Below, piece after piece: positions 52,589 to 61,314 of a DNA stretch of 64,000 bases. Source of the stretch: Neptuniibacter halophilus. GTDB taxonomy: Bacteria; Pseudomonadota; Gammaproteobacteria; Pseudomonadales; Balneatricaceae. The first letter of the stretch is position 1. Each line of letters begins with the position of its first letter. A model generated the notes under the pieces. That model did not search any database. It worked only from the letters and a program-made list of their open reading frames with translations, and was not told the DNA's origin. Where the stretch lies: the NCBI RefSeq assembly GCF_030295765.1, contig NZ_AP027292.1, forward strand, positions 682,001-746,000. The letters are read 5' to 3'. Both the position numbers and the translations under genes were made by a program.

Positions 52589-54247
52589 ATGTATCAGTAT
52601 AACGAAGTCGACCAGAAACTGGTTGATGAGCGCGTTGAACAATTCAGAGACCAGACCCGTCGCTATCTGGCCGGTGAGCTGTCAGATGATGATTTTCTGG
52701 CCCTGCGTCTGATGAACGGTCTTTACGTCCAGCGTCATGCACCGATGCTGCGCGTTGCAGGCCCATACGGCATGTACAACTCTACCCAGCTGCGCAAACT
52801 GGCTCATATCGCCCGCACTTATGACAAGGGTTATGCGCACTTTACTACCCGTACCAATCTGCAGTTTAACTGGCCTGCGCTGGAGCAGGTGCCGGATATT
52901 CTGGCAGAGCTGGCCAGTGTGCAGATGCACGCAATCCAGACCTCCGGTAACTGTATCCGTAACACCACTACCGATCAGTTCGCGGGTGTGATTGCAGACG
53001 AAATTGAAGATCCACGTCCTTACTGCGAAATTATCCGCCAGTGGTCTTCCCTGCACCCTGAATTTGCTTACCTGCCACGTAAGTTCAAGATCGCGATCTC
53101 TGCCGGTCCGACTGACCGTGCCGCGACACAGGTTCACGACATCGGCCTGCACATCGTTAAGAACGATGCCGGTGAAGTCGGTTTTGAAGTACTGGTCGGT
53201 GGCGGTCTGGGCCGTACCCCGGTCATTGGCAAGCAGATCCGTCCGTTCCTGGCTAAACAGGACCTGCTTTCCTACCTGGAAGCGATTATCCGCGTTTACA
53301 ACCTGAACGGCCGACGCGACAACAAATACAAAGCCCGTATCAAGATTCTGGTACAGGCGATGGGTATTGATAAGTTCCGTGAACTGGTGGATGCCGAGTG
53401 GGAACAGATCCGTGAAACCGATCTGCAACTGCCGCAGAGCGAAATAGATCGCGTGAAGGCTTTCTTCACCCCGTTCGACTACGACCAGAGTGCCGCAGAG
53501 GATACCAGCCTGGCGCAGAAACTGGCGGAAGATGAAGCGTTCCGTATCTGGTATGAGCGCAACACCGTTGAGCACAAACAGGCCGGTTACCGCATCACCT
53601 ATGTCAGCCTGAAGCCTTACCTGAAACCTGCCGGTGATATCACCGCAGAACAGTTGGATCTGGTTGCGGATCTGGCTGAGAAATACAGCTTCGGTGAAGT
53701 CCGCGCGACTCACAACCAGAATCTGGTACTTGCCGATGTTCGCAACGCAGATCTCTATGCCGTCTGGCAGGTACTGGCGAACGCTGATCTGGCCCGCCCG
53801 AACATCGGTACCCTGACCGATATGACCGTTTGCCCGGGTGGCGATTTCTGTGCTCTGGCGAATGCCAAGACGCTGGGTATCGCCGATCAGATCAACCAGA
53901 AGTTTGAAGATATGGACTACGTCCATGATCTGGGCGATCTGAAACTGAACATGTCTGGCTGTATCAACGCCTGCTCCCACCACCATGTGGGCCACATCGG
54001 TATTCTGGGTGTGGATAAGAAAGGTGAAGACTGGTACCAGATCACCCTGGGTGGTGACGACGGTTCCGAAGCCGCGCTGGGTAAAGTAATCGGTAAAGCT
54101 GTCGCTGCCGATGAAGTTGCAGATACCCTGCAGAAAGTAATTGAAGTGTATGTGAACAACCGTTTTGAAAACGAGCGATTCATCGACACCTTCCGCCGTA
54201 TTGGTCTGGATCCATTCAAGGAGTACGTATATGCCCCTGCTCATTAA
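52589..54247 (+). CDS. cysI: Sulfite reductase hemoprotein (nitrite/sulfite reductase family)
   Basis: 552 residues, matching the Pseudomonas-type CysI in length and sequence: FRDQTRRYLAGELSDDDF near 20-37, YVQRHAPMLRVAGPYGMYN, HFTTRTNLQFNWPALEQVPD and FAYLPRKFKIAISAG. The 4Fe-4S/siroheme ligands are C-x5-C in CPGGDFC and C-x3-C in SGCINACSHHHVGHIG near 430-475. It reduces sulfite to sulfide in six electrons. No CysJ flavoprotein is present in the window, so the electron donor must be encoded elsewhere. AAGGGA precedes ATG 52589; 14 open codons before it lack support. It overlaps the DUF934 gene by 17 bases. Confidence 0.93.
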   Translation: MYQYNEVDQKLVDERVEQFRDQTRRYLAGELSDDDFLALRLMNGLYVQRHAPMLRVAGPYGMYNSTQLRKLAHIARTYDKGYAHFTTRTNLQFNWPALEQVPDILAELASVQMHAIQTSGNCIRNTTTDQFAGVIADEIEDPRPYCEIIRQWSSLHPEFAYLPRKFKIAISAGPTDRAATQVHDIGLHIVKNDAGEVGFEVLVGGGLGRTPVIGKQIRPFLAKQDLLSYLEAIIRVYNLNGRRDNKYKARIKILVQAMGIDKFRELVDAEWEQIRETDLQLPQSEIDRVKAFFTPFDYDQSAAEDTSLAQKLAEDEAFRIWYERNTVEHKQAGYRITYVSLKPYLKPAGDITAEQLDLVADLAEKYSFGEVRATHNQNLVLADVRNADLYAVWQVLANADLARPNIGTLTDMTVCPGGDFCALANAKTLGIADQINQKFEDMDYVHDLGDLKLNMSGCINACSHHHVGHIGILGVDKKGEDWYQITLGGDDGSEAALGKVIGKAVAADEVADTLQKVIEVYVNNRFENERFIDTFRRIGLDPFKEYVYAPAH

Positions 54248-54704
54248 TCGTGAAGTTGTCAGCGACAACTGGACACTGGTTGACGAAGAAACCCTGCAGC
54301 AGAGCGGCGACATTATCGTACCGCTGGCCCTGTATCTGGAAAATCAGGCCGAACTGAACAGCCGTGAAGGCCAGACCGGCCTGCTGGTGAACGGTGATGA
54401 TGACCTCAATACCGTACTGGAGATGGCTGAGCAGTTCCCGCTGATCGCTGTCGATTTCCCGGCATTCCGTGATGGTCGTGGTTTCAGCATCGCCCGCCTG
54501 CTGGTACGTGCAGGCTATCAGGGCGAACTGCGTGCTACCGGTGATATCGGCCGCGACCGTCTGGCTTATATGGAACGTTGCGGATTCACCGCAATCCAGA
54601 TTGCCGACGAAGTTTATCGCCCGGAGATGCTGAGCGCCTTCACAGAAGTCAGCAACTACTATCAGAGCGCTGCCGATCAGGTTCGCGCGGTATACCACCA
54701 GTAA
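54231..54704 (+). CDS. DUF934 protein of the sulfite-reductase operon
   Basis: 157 residues. DUF934 proteins are regularly encoded next to this type of sulfite reductase. Recognisable parts are LYLENQAELNSREGQTGLLV, FPLIAVDFPAFRDGRGFSIA, LLVRAGYQGELRATGDIGRD and MERCGFTAIQIADE. The biochemical role is not established; a helper role for sulfite reductase is inferred from constant association. Start ATG 54231 lies inside the end of cysI, with AAGGAG 8 bases upstream, so translation is probably coupled. cysH follows after 18 bases. Confidence 0.92.
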   Translation: MPLLINREVVSDNWTLVDEETLQQSGDIIVPLALYLENQAELNSREGQTGLLVNGDDDLNTVLEMAEQFPLIAVDFPAFRDGRGFSIARLLVRAGYQGELRATGDIGRDRLAYMERCGFTAIQIADEVYRPEMLSAFTEVSNYYQSAADQVRAVYHQ

Positions 54705-54722
54705 GCAACAGGAGTCAGTGCA

Positions 54723-55346
54723 ATGAGTATCGATCTGGCAGCAGCAAACGCTGAACTGAAAGACAAAACGCCACAGGAGATTATCGCCTGGGCTCTGGCT
54801 AACTCCGAAAAGCCACTGGTGACCACAAACTTCCGTCCTTATGAAGCGGTCATCCTGCATATGGCCGTTCAGGTTAACCCGGACATCAAAGTGCTGTGGG
54901 TAGACTCCGGTTATAACACCTCAGCTACCTACCGCTTTGCCGAGAAAGTCATTCAGGATCTGAACCTGAATGTGGACACTTATATTCCGCAGATGACCTC
55001 GGCGCGCCGGAATGTGCTGATGAAAGGTATCCCGGAAGTGGACGAGCCGCTGCACGAAGAGTTTACCCGTCAGGTTAAACTGGAACCGTTCCAGCGTGCT
55101 CTGGCTGAGCTGAAACCTGATCTGTGGCTGAATGCGATCCGTAAAGATCAGACAGAGTTCCGTCAGAACATGGAGATCGTCAGCAGCAGCAAAGACGGCA
55201 TCATCAAGGTTGCTCCTCTGTATAACTGGACCGAACAGGATCTGGAAAACTATCTGGCGGAGCATAACCTGCCAAACGAACACGACTACTTCGATCCGAC
55301 GAAAGCGATCGAAAACCGTGAGTGCGGTCTGCATACCCAACTGTAA
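54723..55346 (+). CDS. cysH: Phosphoadenylyl-sulfate (PAPS) reductase
   Basis: 207 residues, shorter than E. coli CysH (244). The PP-loop-related start is VTTNFRPYEAVILHMAVQVN, then VLWVDSGYNTSATYRFAEKV, DLWLNAIRKDQTEFRQNM and PLYNWTEQDLENYLAEHNLP. The catalytic cysteine is Cys201 in RECGLH near the C-terminus. It is the only cysteine in the protein: the CC...CxxC cluster of APS reductases is missing, so this should be a thioredoxin-dependent PAPS reductase. It thus depends on an APS kinase not found in the window. AGGAGTCAGTGCA precedes the ATG. Confidence 0.93.
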   Translation: MSIDLAAANAELKDKTPQEIIAWALANSEKPLVTTNFRPYEAVILHMAVQVNPDIKVLWVDSGYNTSATYRFAEKVIQDLNLNVDTYIPQMTSARRNVLMKGIPEVDEPLHEEFTRQVKLEPFQRALAELKPDLWLNAIRKDQTEFRQNMEIVSSSKDGIIKVAPLYNWTEQDLENYLAEHNLPNEHDYFDPTKAIENRECGLHTQL

Positions 55347-55711
55347 GCAGCCCCACTGAAGCGGTCAGGAAGAGCGCTTCAACAGGAGACCCAGCGGCCT
55401 GCCACTGCAGCAACTAACCGGATAACCCGGTCAGCCACTGCCGTGTCGGGCCGCATCTTTTTTAGCCGGTCGCCATCACACCTGCCGCGCGTGCACCAGA
55501 TTCGGGCAGCCCCTGCCCTGCGCGCCAAAACAGTGCCCAACTGTTAAACTGAGAACATTCAAAGTCGGCTGCAGCGGCTGAATACAGGGCCTGTGCAAAC
55601 AACACAATAGCTGTCATCAAGGCACAACCGTTGCATAATGACATTGCATTATATCGAATCATCTTTTAACCCGACCCCGATGTCTGGTTAGCTCGTCTGG
55701 AGAGAATGCCT
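55347..55711. other. Intergenic region between cysH and cysG
   Basis: 365 bases with no convincing gene. A 66-codon minus-strand frame (55462-55662) lacks a ribosome site and any family resemblance. GAAGCG...CGCTTC near 55359-55381 could be a weak cysH 3' hairpin. No clear operator was recognised. Confidence 0.5.
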
Positions 55712-57136
55712 GTGGACTATCTACCTTTGTTTTTTAAGCTCACTGAACAGGATGTATTGCTGGTCGGTGGCGGTAACGTAGCGCTCCGCAAAGCACGTCT
55801 GCTATGTCGTTCCGGTGCGCGGGTGACCGTCGTCTCCCACCGGATCTGCGATGAACTGCAGCAGATGCTGGATGAGCATCAGGGCAGCGCCATTATCGGC
55901 GAATATCACAGCGCCTTGCTGGAAGGAAAAATGCTGGTCATCGCCGCCACGGATGACACCCCCCTGAATGAGCGGGTCCATTATGATGCAGTCAAACGCC
56001 ATATCCCGGTAAATGTGGTCGACAGCCCAAAACTCTGCACCTTTGTGTTCCCGGCTATCGTTGATCGCTCTCCGGTGGTTATCGGCGTGTCTTCCGGCGG
56101 CAGTGCTCCGGTACTGGCCCGGTTACTGCGGGCACGGCTGGAAACCTGGATTCCCAAGTCCTACGGCAAACTGGCCAGTATCGCCAACCAGTTCCGCGAT
56201 CAGGTTAAACAGACCTTCAGCAGCGTTAACCAGCGCCGCGCTTTCTGGGAAAACGTGCTGCAGGGACAGATTGCCGAGAAGGTGTTTGCCGGGCGCAGTG
56301 AAGAGGCCGTGCAACTGATCAGCGAAAAGCTGACCGGAGAAGACCCGCAGAAGCAGGTTGGCGAAGTCTATCTGATTGGCGGCGGCCCGGGCGACCCTGA
56401 ACTACTGACCTTCAAAGCGCTGCGTCTGATGCAGCAGGCCGATGTGGTGCTCTACGATGCACTGGTCTCGGAAGCGGTGCTCGACCTTTGTCGTCGGGAT
56501 GCCGATCTGATCTTTGTCGGTAAAAAGCGGGATAATCATGCGCTGCCTCAGGAGGGAATCAACAACCTGCTGGTTGAACATGCCAAAGCCGGTCGCCGGG
56601 TTGTCCGCCTGAAGGGGGGTGATCCGTTTATATTTGGCCGTGGCGGAGAAGAGTTACAAACCCTGAAACAGCACAATATCCCGTTTCAGGTGGTGCCGGG
56701 TATCACCGCAGCGAGCGCCTGCTCCACTTATGCGGGCATCCCCCTGACCCACCGCAATTACGCTCAGTCAGTAAAATTTGTTACCGGCCAACTGAAAAAC
56801 CGTACCACCGACCTCAACTTTGCCGAGCTGGTACACCCAAACCAGACGCTGGTGTTTTATATGGGGTTGCACACCCTGCCACAACTCAGCGCCAGCATGA
56901 TCGAGCATGGTAAACCTGCCGATACCCCGGCCGCGATCGTTTCCAGAGGCACCTCTGCCGACCAGAAGGTACTGACCGGTACCCTGGCGACCCTGCCCGC
57001 GCTGCAGGAGCAGGCCCAACTGCCGGCACCGGCACTGATCATTGTCGGGGAGGTAGTTGAACTGCACGAAAACCTGAGCTGGTTTGGTGAGGAGGTACTG
57101 GCCCAGAACCTGACTCCGGTGAAAGCCGAATCCTGA
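55712..57136 (+). CDS. cysG: Siroheme synthase (trifunctional CysG)
   Basis: 475 residues, the full two-domain enzyme. The N-terminal Rossmann domain (1-210), with [20 protein letters not shown] and [20 protein letters not shown], is the precorrin-2 dehydrogenase and ferrochelatase. The C-terminal domain (about 215-460), with [35 protein letters not shown] and [20 protein letters not shown], is uroporphyrinogen III methyltransferase. It makes the siroheme needed by CysI. I chose GTG at 55712 because GGAGAG is 7 bases upstream; ATG at 55706 would have only one base between. A GC-rich hairpin follows the stop. Confidence 0.95.
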   Translation: MDYLPLFFKLTEQDVLLVGGGNVALRKARLLCRSGARVTVVSHRICDELQQMLDEHQGSAIIGEYHSALLEGKMLVIAATDDTPLNERVHYDAVKRHIPVNVVDSPKLCTFVFPAIVDRSPVVIGVSSGGSAPVLARLLRARLETWIPKSYGKLASIANQFRDQVKQTFSSVNQRRAFWENVLQGQIAEKVFAGRSEEAVQLISEKLTGEDPQKQVGEVYLIGGGPGDPELLTFKALRLMQQADVVLYDALVSEAVLDLCRRDADLIFVGKKRDNHALPQEGINNLLVEHAKAGRRVVRLKGGDPFIFGRGGEELQTLKQHNIPFQVVPGITAASACSTYAGIPLTHRNYAQSVKFVTGQLKNRTTDLNFAELVHPNQTLVFYMGLHTLPQLSASMIEHGKPADTPAAIVSRGTSADQKVLTGTLATLPALQEQAQLPAPALIIVGEVVELHENLSWFGEEVLAQNLTPVKAES

Positions 57137-57583
57137 TTTTCCGGCCCCGTCCGGGATCGGTGAGGCTCCGGTCCCGGCCTGTGCAAAACTAAAATATCGC
57201 TGCAGAGCACAGCGTTTAAGGGCTTCCCCGGTTATCCCCGATTTCTGTGGATAAGTTAGTGAATAATATTGGGGCAGATGGCTATAGGCCCCATTATTAC
57301 TGGCCCTGACTTAAACTGCATCATTCACACACAAAATAATAAATTCATTTAAAATCAATAAGTTAAATAAATTATAAATTTTCCTTACCCAACCATCAGG
57401 TTTCTGTTGACAGGCAAAAAATCCCTCGTTCCAACTGTGGGCTACTTTTTCTCAGACGCCGGCTCGGGCACCTTTTTATGCGCTTATCCACCTCTCTTTT
57501 CGACAGCCTAGACAAAGGTACAAAAGAAATAGGGTCATTTTCCGGTATAGTGCGAGAGATAATAAAAACAAGATCTGAATGCT
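57137..57583. other. Intergenic region with DnaA-box-like sites and an AT-rich stretch
   Basis: No gene. A hairpin CCGGGATCGG / CCGGTCCCGG (57151-57177) follows cysG without a T-run. DnaA-box-like nonamers are TTATCCCCG (57233), the perfect TGTGGATAA (57247) and TTATCCACC (57484). Between them, 57330-57390 is almost entirely A and T. Confidence 0.55.
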
Positions 57584-59335
57584 GTGAAACGTCTTTTAAG
57601 TCTGCTGATCACGCTATCTGTGATCGGCGTTGGTCTGATCCTCAGTGTCACCCTGCTTCTGGTCGCCGATCTGGAGCTGGAAAAACGACTTGAGCAACAG
57701 GTTGACCATGTACACCAACAGATACACGAACGCTTTAAGCTGTTCGATGAACTAATCGCCGATGATGAACGGGCGCTGCACAAACATGCCCGCAGATCAC
57801 TGAGTCAGTTGGAAGAGGAGGTTTTCTCCACACCTTTCGATCCGGACCAGTGGAATGCCGAACGGCTTGATAACCTCTCTCGCCGGCTGGGTGTTGATGC
57901 CATCTACATTATCGATCGCTCAACCCGGGTGGTCGCGACTAATTTCCAGCCCGATCTGAATTTTCAGCTGGGTACCATTTCCGATCCCTTTAACGCTTAT
58001 CTGAATAAACTCTACGGCACTGGCCGGATCGAAGTAGACCGGATTAATGTCTCTTCAAAAACCGGAATCCTGCAGATTTACGCCTACTACGCCCCGCTGG
58101 GATCGGATTACATTCTTGAGGTCTCCTACGATGTCAGGAAGTACCTCAGCCGCACTCACTCTCCGCGCTATGTCGAGTTTATGTTCGGAGATTTTTTCAC
58201 CGAACTGAGTCACAGCACGCCACTGCTGGAGAAGATCAACATCTATCTGGTCAATAACTATGCGGCCTACCCGTTCCTGAACGATACACCGGCCATTCAG
58301 AAAGCCCTGCTGCCTGAACCTCCGCTCACCGGTTTTGTGCAGATTGAGGAGAATGAACGGATCAATTACTACAGCCGGGCGGACCTGCAACGCTCGAACC
58401 TGCATAGTGCGGATTACCTGACCATTCACAGCCAGTTTAACCTGTCACCGGTGGATCAGTTTATGCAGAAATTTCTTGGCATCAGTTCGCTGATAACCCT
58501 GATTCTGCTCGGCCTCGCCTTCCTGCTTGTTTCCTTCCTGTTTGACCGCTGGATACTGCAGCGCATCTTCCGCATTATCTCCACCCTTGAGCGCAGCGCC
58601 GACGGTGACTACAGCGTTGTTATCCGGGACGAACAGCAGGATGAACTGAGACTCATATCAGAACATATCAACAGCATGAACCGGCGCATATCCCGACGTG
58701 ATGTAGAACTGCAGGAAGCACACCATCATCTGGAGCAGCGGGTAACCGAACGTACAGCCGATCTTGAACAGGAGATCGATGCCCGCAGACAGGCGGAAGC
58801 CCAGTTACTGGAACTGGCCAGCACCGATCCCCTGACCCGGGTCATGAACCGACGGGCTTTTGAAGATCAGGCGGTACTGGAAATTGAACGCGCCCTTCGT
58901 TACGGCCGGGAGTTCTCTCTGATTCTGCTCGACATTGACCATTTCAAGCAGATCAACGATCAGTACGGCCACCATTTTGGCGATCGGGTACTGGTAAGCA
59001 TCGCCCGCCTGCTGGAAAGCTGCCTGCGCAATATCGACAGTCTCTGCCGTCATGGTGGTGAAGAGTTTGTCCTGTTACTACCGGAAACCAATACCCATGC
59101 GGCCATGGAGCTGGCCGAGCGCTTACGCAGCGAAATTGAAGCCTTCAAAATCAATGAGAATGGTGAAACGGTTCATCTCACCGCCAGCTTTGGGGTAACG
59201 ACCTGGCGGCGCAGCGAAGTAGATATTCAGCCCGCCGTGAAACGTGCGGACCGGGCCATGTATCAGGCCAAAGAGGAGGGGCGTAACCGGGTTCAACTGG
59301 CACAGAGAATCACCCAGCACTCCGTAACGTACTGA
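57584..59335 (+). CDS. Membrane diguanylate cyclase (HAMP-GGDEF) with a periplasmic sensor
   Basis: 583 residues from GTG 57584. A first membrane helix (about 5-28), a periplasmic domain of about 265 residues probably of Cache type, with VDAIYIIDRSTRVVATNFQP, and a second helix (about 300-325) are followed by a HAMP region, a short coiled coil (QEAHHHLEQRVTERTADLEQ) and a GGDEF domain (about 405-575). The catalytic motif is RHGGEEFVLLLP, with LDIDHFKQINDQYGHHFGDR before it, so cyclase activity is likely. There is no EAL domain. Confidence 0.92.
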   Translation: MKRLLSLLITLSVIGVGLILSVTLLLVADLELEKRLEQQVDHVHQQIHERFKLFDELIADDERALHKHARRSLSQLEEEVFSTPFDPDQWNAERLDNLSRRLGVDAIYIIDRSTRVVATNFQPDLNFQLGTISDPFNAYLNKLYGTGRIEVDRINVSSKTGILQIYAYYAPLGSDYILEVSYDVRKYLSRTHSPRYVEFMFGDFFTELSHSTPLLEKINIYLVNNYAAYPFLNDTPAIQKALLPEPPLTGFVQIEENERINYYSRADLQRSNLHSADYLTIHSQFNLSPVDQFMQKFLGISSLITLILLGLAFLLVSFLFDRWILQRIFRIISTLERSADGDYSVVIRDEQQDELRLISEHINSMNRRISRRDVELQEAHHHLEQRVTERTADLEQEIDARRQAEAQLLELASTDPLTRVMNRRAFEDQAVLEIERALRYGREFSLILLDIDHFKQINDQYGHHFGDRVLVSIARLLESCLRNIDSLCRHGGEEFVLLLPETNTHAAMELAERLRSEIEAFKINENGETVHLTASFGVTTWRRSEVDIQPAVKRADRAMYQAKEEGRNRVQLAQRITQHSVTY

Positions 59336-59337
59336 GA

Positions 59338-59520
59338 TTAGTTGTCAGGCTTATCCATCTGTTTCTGCTTGACCTGATCCAGCAGTGCTTCAGTAATCAG
59401 GCTAAGTCCCTGCTGACGGGCTGCTTTTTCCACCTTGTGGCGAATCAGTTTACGCACAAAAAAAGGAGCCGCATCCACCCGCGCCTGCGCGGCCGGTTCC
59501 CATTCCAGTTTATCTGCCAT
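59338..59520 (-). CDS. PCP-reductase-like small protein
   Basis: 60 residues, WEPAAQARVDAAPFFVRKLI followed by RHKVEKAARQQGLSLITEAL. This is the short domain found at the C-terminus of light-independent protochlorophyllide reductase subunit B and as stand-alone proteins in non-photosynthetic bacteria (PCP reductase family). The role of the stand-alone form is unknown. It ends 2 bases from the stop of the convergent cyclase gene. Confidence 0.88.
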   Translation of the reverse strand: MADKLEWEPAAQARVDAAPFFVRKLIRHKVEKAARQQGLSLITEALLDQVKQKQMDKPDN

Positions 59521-59599
59521 ATTCAGTCCTGCCGCTGAAATTTAAAGGGCGCTTATTATACGTTGCGTCGCTGGAAATGTAATCCACCCGCGACGAGCG

Positions 59600-60184
59600 T
59601 TATGCCTGCCATGCGGCAAACAACTGATCAATCAGCCCCGCCACAGCGGTACTGTTCTGGCTGCTGCGCAGATAACTTCTCAGCCCCATCATCTGCACCA
59701 TCACTTCACTGGCCAGTTGTTCTGCATCCAGAGCGGCACTGATCTCATTATTCGCCTGAGCCTGATGCAGTAAACGGGCAATTTCCTCCTCGGTAGCGGC
59801 CAGCAGTGCGCGCCCCTCTTCCAGCAGCTCCTGCTGTTCTGCATTCAGCTCAGCAACCGTTTTCACCAGCATACAAAGATCGCTAGGCGCCTGCTCGCGC
59901 CGTTCCAGTACAACACCGCGGATAAACGCCTTCAGCCCTTCCACCACGGAATCATGCTCCGCCACTTTCTGTCGCAAAAAACTGCGCGACTCACCCGCAT
60001 AGCAGCGCAACGCCTCACGAAACAGGGATTCCTTGCTGCCAAACGCGGCATAGAAACTGCCCGGGCGCAGATTAATGGTTTGCTGCAGGTCACGGGTTGA
60101 AGTGGCATAGAAGCCCTTCTCCCAGAACAACAGCATCGCCTGACGAATCACCGCCTCACGATCGTACTTAGCCACATTAACCAT
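59600..60184 (-). CDS. TetR-family transcriptional repressor
   Basis: 194 residues. The helix-turn-helix (about 8-55) reads YDREAVIRQAMLLFWEKGFY and ATSTRDLQQTINLRPGSFYA, then FGSKESLFREAL. The C-terminal ligand-binding domain is helical (about 70-190). AAGGAG is 6 bases before ATG 60184; the upstream open frame runs through the operator region and is not used. Divergent from an AhpD-like gene with a repeated GATCAA motif between, so it very likely represses that gene and itself. The inducer is unknown. Confidence 0.93.
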   Translation of the reverse strand: MVNVAKYDREAVIRQAMLLFWEKGFYATSTRDLQQTINLRPGSFYAAFGSKESLFREALRCYAGESRSFLRQKVAEHDSVVEGLKAFIRGVVLERREQAPSDLCMLVKTVAELNAEQQELLEEGRALLAATEEEIARLLHQAQANNEISAALDAEQLASEVMVQMMGLRSYLRSSQNSTAVAGLIDQLFAAWQA

Positions 60185-60221
60185 GATCCGCTCCTTTTTT
60201 GAACATGTGATCAATTTTAAC

Positions 60222-60237
60222 TTGATCAATCGATCAA
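60222..60237. promoter_or_regulatory. Candidate TetR operator
   Basis: TTGATC-AATC-GATCAA, perfect 6-base arms, in the gap between the divergent TetR and AhpD-like genes. Extra half-sites TGATCAA (60208-60214) and CGATCAA (60268-60274) flank it. Confidence 0.6.
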
Positions 60238-60292
60238 ATACAAATATGCTCGCCAATATTGAGCACTCGATCAACAAAGGAAACATACACAG

Positions 60293-60832
60293 ATGAACAA
60301 CCTGAAAGTACATACTTACGACAGCGCACCGGAAGCCAGCCGCCCGCTGCTGGATAACTCAATCAAGGGATTTGGTCTGATTCCGGGACTGCATGGCATC
60401 ATGGCAGAATCACCCGAACTGCTGGAGTCCTATCAGATTCTGCATCAGAAGTTTCAGCAGACCTCCTTCAGCAAAGAGGAGCTGACCGTCGTCTGGCAGA
60501 CCATCAACGTTGAACACGAATGTCACTATTGCGTTCCGGCACACGCTGCCATCGCCAAAGCAATGCAGGTCGATGAATCACTCACCGCTGCCCTGCGTAA
60601 CCGCGAACCAATGCCGAATGCAAAACTGCAGGCACTGCATGATATGACCCTGTCGGTAGTTCGTGGCCGGGGTAATGTACCTGCCGCTGAAGTAGAGGCT
60701 TTCTATGCCGCAGGCTATGGCCCTAAGCAGCTACTGGAGATCATTCTGGGTCTGTCACAGAAAGTGATCAGTAACTACGTTAATCATCTCGCCGACACCC
60801 CGCTGGATGACCGCTTCAAACCGTTCCTCTGA
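60293..60832 (+). CDS. AhpD-like carboxymuconolactone decarboxylase family protein
   Basis: 179 residues, all helical. The CMD/AhpD motif is EHECHYCVPAHAAIAKAM, with a CxxC (near residues 82-85) and a following His typical of peroxidase-associated members that reduce hydroperoxides. It is divergent from TetR with shared control region, so it probably responds to a toxic or oxidising compound. The reaction cannot be specified; many family members are annotated only by this motif. ATG at 60293 is preceded by AAAGGAAA. Confidence 0.9.
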   Translation: MNNLKVHTYDSAPEASRPLLDNSIKGFGLIPGLHGIMAESPELLESYQILHQKFQQTSFSKEELTVVWQTINVEHECHYCVPAHAAIAKAMQVDESLTAALRNREPMPNAKLQALHDMTLSVVRGRGNVPAAEVEAFYAAGYGPKQLLEIILGLSQKVISNYVNHLADTPLDDRFKPFL

Positions 60833-60939
60833 AGCGCACTGCCCGGACGGTCTGCCGCTCCGGGCTTTGTCTGGCCGATTGCTAAATGCAACGGATTCAG
60901 GCACTATTTTCGTCTCATTTCAGGACGATTCCTCAGACA

Positions 60940-61230
60940 ATGATGTTACGCCACCGACCACTGATTCTATTGCCTCTGCTGCTTGCCGGCTGTGTTGAGG
61001 TGCCGTTTATTCAGCGTGAAGCGCCACAGCCTGCCGTCGCTGAGCAGAGCTACTGTTATAACGGTGGCCGCACCTACGAATATAGCTGTGAACAGAAACA
61101 GCAACTGGCCCCGGCAGATATGCGCGAGACCGAGGTTGATGAAGAGTGGATGTACCGCACGCTGGGCGAACTGAAGGTCTGGATCGCCGAACAAAAACAG
61201 TCGGCAAAAGAAAACAGCGCTGACGAATAA
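60940..61230 (+). CDS. Small lipoprotein, paralogue of the one at 62756
   Basis: 96 residues from ATG 60940 (a second ATG follows directly; the frame is open 18 codons upstream). Signal LILLPLLLAGC gives a lipidated Cys near residue 16. The mature protein has SYCYNGGRTYEYSC, then DMRETEVDEEWMYRTLGELK and VWIAEQK. The same pattern recurs in the product of 62756-63049 on the other side of the helicase gene. Two Cys in the YC...SC unit may form a disulfide. I do not recognise the family; the EVDExWMYRTLGE core is the strongest signature. Confidence 0.82.
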   Translation: MMLRHRPLILLPLLLAGCVEVPFIQREAPQPAVAEQSYCYNGGRTYEYSCEQKQQLAPADMRETEVDEEWMYRTLGELKVWIAEQKQSAKENSADE

Positions 61231-61314
61231 ACCGCTTCCCCGTTTCAGGCATCAATCAGATGGCATAAAGCAGGGCCCGCGACGGCGCTATTTGATCAAT
61301 AACCCGCCACATCG

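Noticed and set aside
52682..54313. Minus-strand frame of 543 codons
   Set aside because: It is the antisense of cysI, whose protein has all siroheme and Fe-S motifs. No ribosome site or family match on the minus strand.
55462..55662. Possible small minus-strand gene between cysH and cysG
   Set aside because: No ribosome site, no recognisable motif and an unconvincing composition, so it is mentioned only under the intergenic entry.
57151..57177. Textbook terminator after cysG
   Set aside because: The hairpin is good, but no T-run follows, so it is only described within the intergenic entry.
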